Source: Leucobacter chromiireducens (lineage in GTDB: Bacteria > Actinomycetota > Actinomycetes > Actinomycetales > Microbacteriaceae). Taken from it: a stretch of 64,000 nt of DNA. This document shows, one piece after another, positions 60,621 through 64,000 of the stretch. Under the pieces are notes generated by a model that saw only the letters and a list, made by a program, of their open reading frames with translations, was not told the origin of the DNA and made no database searches. Each line of letters starts with the position of its first letter. Position 1 is the first letter of the stretch. The DNA lies in the NCBI RefSeq assembly GCF_003917135.1, contig NZ_RPDI01000001.1:62001-126000 (forward strand). The letters are read 5' to 3'. The position numbers and the translations under genes are program-made.

Positions 60621-62515
60621 GCGCCGACGCGTCCCCGCAGCCCCCCGCGTCCCGAGCGGCCGCACAGGCACCACAGGCACCACAGGCTCCACCGGCCCCG
60701 GCGCCCGCCTCGGTCTTCGCGGTTGAGCTGCTCGGCGAGCTGATCCGGCTGGGCGTCCGCGACGTGGTCGTGTGCCCGGGATCCCGATCCCAGGCCCTCG
60801 CGCTCGCCGCCGCCGCCGCCGAACGGGTCGGCGCGATCCGCCTCCACGTGCGCATCGACGAGCGCTCCGCGGCGTTCTTCGCCCTCGGCGTCGCGCGCGA
60901 AACGGGAATGCCCGCGCCGGTCATCGTCACGAGCGGCACCGCGGTGGCCAACCTGCTCCCTGCCGCGCTCGAGGCGCACGCTGGGCGCGTCCCGATGCTG
61001 CTCCTCACCGCGGATCGCCCAACGGAACTGCGCGGGATCCGCAGCACCCAGACCACGCAGCAGGCCGGCCTCTTCGGCCCAGCAGCGCGCCTCAGCCTGG
61101 ACGTGCCGGCACCGGCGCTCGGCCAGGACGGCGACCTGGTGCGCACTGACGCGACCGACCCGCAGGTGCTCGCCGCGCGCGCGATTTCGGCGGCGACCGG
61201 GTTCCTCGGCGCGGCCCCTGCCGGTCCGGTGCAGGTGAACCTCGCGTTCCGCGAACCGCTCTCGGGCACCGCGGGCTTTGACCGCATGATCGACCGCGGC
61301 TTCGAGGCCGCCGCCGCAGAGGCGACCGAGTTGCGCGAGCGCGGCGAGCGCGGGATCGCGAGCCCCACGACGCAGGCTGCGCCAGGCGGGCAGCGCACGC
61401 ACGCCGGCTTCGGCGAGGACGAGCAGTACGTGCACTCGGGCGACGCGTACACCGTGGTGCTCGCGGGTGCGGGTGCCGGGCCGGAGGCCGAGGCCTTCGC
61501 GCGGGCGATCGGTGCGCCGCTGCTCGCCGAAGCGGTGAGCGGCGCGCGCTACGGGCGGGAGGCGATCACGGCGTACGCCACGCTGCTCGAGGATCCCGAG
61601 ATCGGCGGCCTCGTCGAGCGCGCCGTGGTGTTCGGCCACCCGACACTCACACGGCAGGCGAGCGCGCTGCTGCGGCGTGAGTCGGTCGAGGTGATCGTCG
61701 TCGACCCGCACGCAGGGCGAGGGGTGGAACACGTGAACCCGGGCCGCCGCGCGACGGTGGTGCGTGCGGCGCGTGCCGCGGATGGCCATGATCCTGCGCT
61801 GCTGCATCGCTGGCTGGGGGCGTGGGTCGTCGCCGACCGGGAGTTGCAGCGTGAGCGCACCACGGTGCACGCGCCGAACCTCTCCGCCGCGACCGCGACG
61901 GGGTACAAGGAGCGGAGCGAGTACGCGCGCGCCGAGGTGGCGACCATGCGTGAGCCGGTGAGCCGTGCGCTGCTCGCCGAGAGCGTGTGGCGCGGGTCGT
62001 GGCCGCACGATCGCCTGGTCGTCGCGGCATCGCGTCTCGTGCGCGTGCTCGACGGGATCGCGCCGGGCCGCAAGCTCGACGTGCACGCGAATCGCGGCCT
62101 CGCCGGGATCGACGGCACCGTCGCGACGGCGCTCGGGATCGCTGCCGCGAGCCAGGCCGACCCGGAAGGCTCCGGCGCAGCCGGCGTGACCCGCGTGCTG
62201 ATCGGCGACCTCGCGCTCCTGCACGACGCGGGATCGCTGCTGCTGCCGCAGGGGGAGGCGCCGGTGCGCATCCAGCTGTTCGTCGGCAACGACGGCGGTG
62301 GGACGATCTTCGACGGCCTCGAGGTTGCGGACGCCGCGGCCCCTGCCGCGTTCGACCGTGTGATGTTCACCCCGCAGGCGGTGTCGCTCGAGTCGCTCGC
62401 GGCGGCGTACGGCTGGTCGTACCGGCGCGTGGAGACGCGCAGCGAGCTCGAACGCCTCCTCACCGAGCCGGTGACGGGCCCCGGCATCGTCGAGGTGCCG
62501 CTCGATCGGGCGTAA
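60617..62515 (+). CDS. menD: SEPHCHC synthase
   Basis: 632 residues, a ThDP-dependent enzyme joining isochorismate and 2-oxoglutarate in menaquinone synthesis. Seen are DVVVCPGSRSQALALAAA, the catalytic Glu in HVRIDERSAAFFALGVARETG, VTSGTAVANLLPAALEA, TADRPTELRGI, and C-terminal ThDP-binding GDLALLHDAGSLL with FVGNDGGGTIF. An Ala/Pro/Gln-rich N-terminal leader of about 30 residues precedes the conserved core, so a later start is possible. It is coupled to the PLDc_N gene upstream. Confidence 0.95.
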   Translation: MSADASPQPPASRAAAQAPQAPQAPPAPAPASVFAVELLGELIRLGVRDVVVCPGSRSQALALAAAAAERVGAIRLHVRIDERSAAFFALGVARETGMPAPVIVTSGTAVANLLPAALEAHAGRVPMLLLTADRPTELRGIRSTQTTQQAGLFGPAARLSLDVPAPALGQDGDLVRTDATDPQVLAARAISAATGFLGAAPAGPVQVNLAFREPLSGTAGFDRMIDRGFEAAAAEATELRERGERGIASPTTQAAPGGQRTHAGFGEDEQYVHSGDAYTVVLAGAGAGPEAEAFARAIGAPLLAEAVSGARYGREAITAYATLLEDPEIGGLVERAVVFGHPTLTRQASALLRRESVEVIVVDPHAGRGVEHVNPGRRATVVRAARAADGHDPALLHRWLGAWVVADRELQRERTTVHAPNLSAATATGYKERSEYARAEVATMREPVSRALLAESVWRGSWPHDRLVVAASRLVRVLDGIAPGRKLDVHANRGLAGIDGTVATALGIAAASQADPEGSGAAGVTRVLIGDLALLHDAGSLLLPQGEAPVRIQLFVGNDGGGTIFDGLEVADAAAPAAFDRVMFTPQAVSLESLAAAYGWSYRRVETRSELERLLTEPVTGPGIVEVPLDRA

Positions 62516-62576
62516 TTCCGGGTGCGGGAGTGCCCTGGCAGGCTCTACAGTGGGGAGCACTGACCGGGGAGGGCGC

Positions 62577-63446
62577 ATGGGAACGCAGTTCTGGAACGAC
62601 GATGTGGCCGAACGCTTGCGGGTGCGCGAGGGATTCGATCTGCGCGGGATCGATCCCGCCGCCACCCCTGGCACCACGGCAACGAAGAAGGCTGGCCAGG
62701 CCGAGCTCGCCGCATCGGCGCAGGAGTTCCGGGAACTGCAGGAGAAACTCTTCGCGCAGAGCCGCGTTGGCGCGCGCGAGCGCGTGCTCGTCGTGCTGCA
62801 GGCCATGGACGCCGCGGGCAAGGGCGGCATCGTGAACCACGTGTTCTCGCAGGTGGAACCGTACGGGCTCGCGCTCGCCGCGTTCAAGGCGCCGAGCGAG
62901 GAGGAGCGCGCGCACGACTTCCTGTGGCGGATCGAGCCGCGGGTCCCGGAGCCGGGGGTGATCGGCGTGTTCGATCGCTCGCACTACGAGGACGTGCTGA
63001 TCCAGCGCGTGCGCGCGTTCGCGCCGCCCGAGGAGATCGAGCGCCGCTACGGCGCGATCGCCGACTTCGAGCGTCGCCTCGCCGACGACGGCGTGCGGAT
63101 CGTGAAGATCATGCTGCACGTATCCCCGGAGGAGCAGGCCGAGCGCCTCGCCGAGCGGCTGGCCGACCCGGCGAAGCACTGGAAGGTGAACCCAGGCGAC
63201 GTGGACGAGCGCGTCCTCTGGCCCGACTACATGGCAGCGTTCCAGATCGCGATCGAGCGCACGCACGCCGCGCACGCCCCCTGGTACGTCGTGCCGGCGA
63301 ACGCGAAGTGGTACGCGCGCGCCGCGGTGCAGCGCATCGTGATTTCGGAGCTCGCCGCGCTGCGCCCCGAGTGGCCGAGCGCCGACTTCGACGTTGCGGC
63401 CGAGCAGGCGCGACTCGACGCGACGCGCTGGCTCAGCTGGCCCTGA
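62577..63446 (+). CDS. ppk2: Polyphosphate kinase 2 family phosphotransferase
   Basis: 289 residues. Walker A is AMDAAGKGGIVNHVFSQV, followed by FKAPSEEERAHDFLWRIEP and Walker B-like GVIGVFDRSHYEDVLIQRV, with a lid region rich in Arg/Lys. It moves phosphate between polyphosphate and nucleotides; the subclass (ADP- or AMP-using) cannot be fixed by eye. GGGGAGG lies close before the ATG; GTG at 62550 would add nine residues. Confidence 0.9.
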   Translation: MGTQFWNDDVAERLRVREGFDLRGIDPAATPGTTATKKAGQAELAASAQEFRELQEKLFAQSRVGARERVLVVLQAMDAAGKGGIVNHVFSQVEPYGLALAAFKAPSEEERAHDFLWRIEPRVPEPGVIGVFDRSHYEDVLIQRVRAFAPPEEIERRYGAIADFERRLADDGVRIVKIMLHVSPEEQAERLAERLADPAKHWKVNPGDVDERVLWPDYMAAFQIAIERTHAAHAPWYVVPANAKWYARAAVQRIVISELAALRPEWPSADFDVAAEQARLDATRWLSWP

Positions 63447-63488
63447 GGTCCCGGCACTGAGCCCGGGCTCTGGCCCCGGGCACTGCGC

Positions 63489-64000
63489 CTACCGGGCGAA
63501 CGCCTCCGTGATCGGCCGGAACTTTGACACCGTCTCACCAAACTCGTGCTCGGGATCGGAGCCGACCACAATGCCGCCGCCCGCGCTCGCGGTGAGCGTG
63601 CGCGCCCCGGTCTCGGGATCTGCTGCGCCGAGCTGCGCGCACCGCAGCGCGATGACCCACTCGCCGTCGCCCGCGGCGTCGATCCAGCCCACCGCCCCCG
63701 AGTAGCGGCCGCGGTCGAAGGGCTCGAGCTCGGCGATGGCCGCGACCGCGTCGGCGGTGGGGGTGCCGGCGACCGCGGCGGTGGGGTGGAGCGCGCCGAC
63801 GAGCTCGATCGCCGAGCTGCGCTCGCCGAGGCTCGCGCCGAGGTCGGTCGCGAGGTGCCACACGTTGGGCAGCTGGAGCGGGAACGGCTCCTCGCTGGTG
63901 CGCAGTTCGCTCACGAACGGTGCGAGCGCGGTGACCACGCTCTGCACGGCGAACGCGTGCTCGTGCTGCTCCTTCGCGCTGGTGAGGAGCTCATCGCGCG
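63489..64000 (-). CDS. menF: Isochorismate synthase, C-terminal part (cut by window edge)
   Basis: At least 170 residues are visible; the frame runs off the right edge with no start (it continues through DELLTSAKEQHEHAFAV). LVGALHPTAAVAGTP, FDRGRYSGAVGWIDAAGDGEWVIALRCAQ and the end segment TASAGGGIVVGSDPEHEFGET are chorismate-binding enzyme signatures. Isochorismate synthase rather than anthranilate or aminodeoxychorismate synthase fits the adjacent menD. It converts chorismate to isochorismate, the first menaquinone step. Confidence 0.9.
   Translation of the reverse strand, partial: RDELLTSAKEQHEHAFAVQSVVTALAPFVSELRTSEEPFPLQLPNVWHLATDLGASLGERSSAIELVGALHPTAAVAGTPTADAVAAIAELEPFDRGRYSGAVGWIDAAGDGEWVIALRCAQLGAADPETGARTLTASAGGGIVVGSDPEHEFGETVSKFRPITEAFAR

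Overview
The window is chromosomal DNA of a high-GC Gram-positive actinobacterium, most likely Microbacteriaceae and possibly Leucobacter-like. The family is an inference from the mix of menaquinone genes, LPXTG and SipW-type surface proteins, GC-rich codon use and many leaderless starts; no rRNA or other taxonomic marker is present. Genes are dense and mostly end-to-end. No CRISPR array, integrase, transposase or phage gene was found.

Layout. (1) 1-10 kb: end of an HTTM membrane protein; a two-gene RsbQ-like hydrolase / PAS-GAF-GGDEF sensor pair; an LPXTG-anchored VaFE-repeat surface protein; a response regulator and a large, internally duplicated histidine kinase; an LtrA-family protein and an NTF2-like protein. 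(2) 10.1-10.9 kb: a decayed proline/sodium symporter (putP) pseudogene. (3) 10.9-24.8 kb: a catabolic island between two long direct repeats. It holds a CUT2 (ribose-type) ABC importer, two Zn-alcohol dehydrogenases, two aldehyde dehydrogenases, a DUF4334-like protein, and AraC and IclR regulators. Its codon use is visibly less GC-biased than that of the flanks. (4) 25.1-32.5 kb: a SipW-type surface-fibre locus with a beta-helix exoprotein, three TasA/CalY-like proteins, the dedicated signal peptidase and a membrane protein with a cytoplasmic zinc ribbon. (5) 32.7-48.1 kb: tRNA-Arg, apt, a large DUF2207-type protein, an acyl-CoA synthetase, a MetE-like protein, menC, a VIT1 transporter, menB, malate synthase G with a divergent IclR regulator, menE and menA. 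(6) 48.2-55.6 kb: a membrane acyltransferase, a second two-component system, and a heterodimeric ABC exporter preceded by a 20-codon ORF. (7) 55.7-59.5 kb: a thiamine-precursor (HMP) uptake cluster with a TPP riboswitch and divergent ykoF, between two copies of another short repeat. (8) 59.5-64 kb: DUF4229 and PLDc_N proteins, menD, ppk2 and the C-terminal part of menF.

How genes work together. menF, menD, menC, menE, menB and menA cover chorismate to demethylmenaquinone but are split among several transcription units. The alcohol and aldehyde dehydrogenases with the importer look like a complete uptake-and-oxidation unit for an unidentified alcohol. The SipW locus encodes both a processing peptidase and its likely substrates.

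The most unusual non-coding content is a set of short palindromic intergenic repeats in three families. The 76-bp family A has three copies whose arms co-vary, and two of its copies bracket the catabolic island. Family B has two perfect palindromes that differ by a compensated base-pair swap. Family C has two 62-bp copies bracketing the HMP cluster. A second recurring feature is a TANNNT box 6-7 nt before the start codon, which indicates leaderless mRNAs for at least nine genes.
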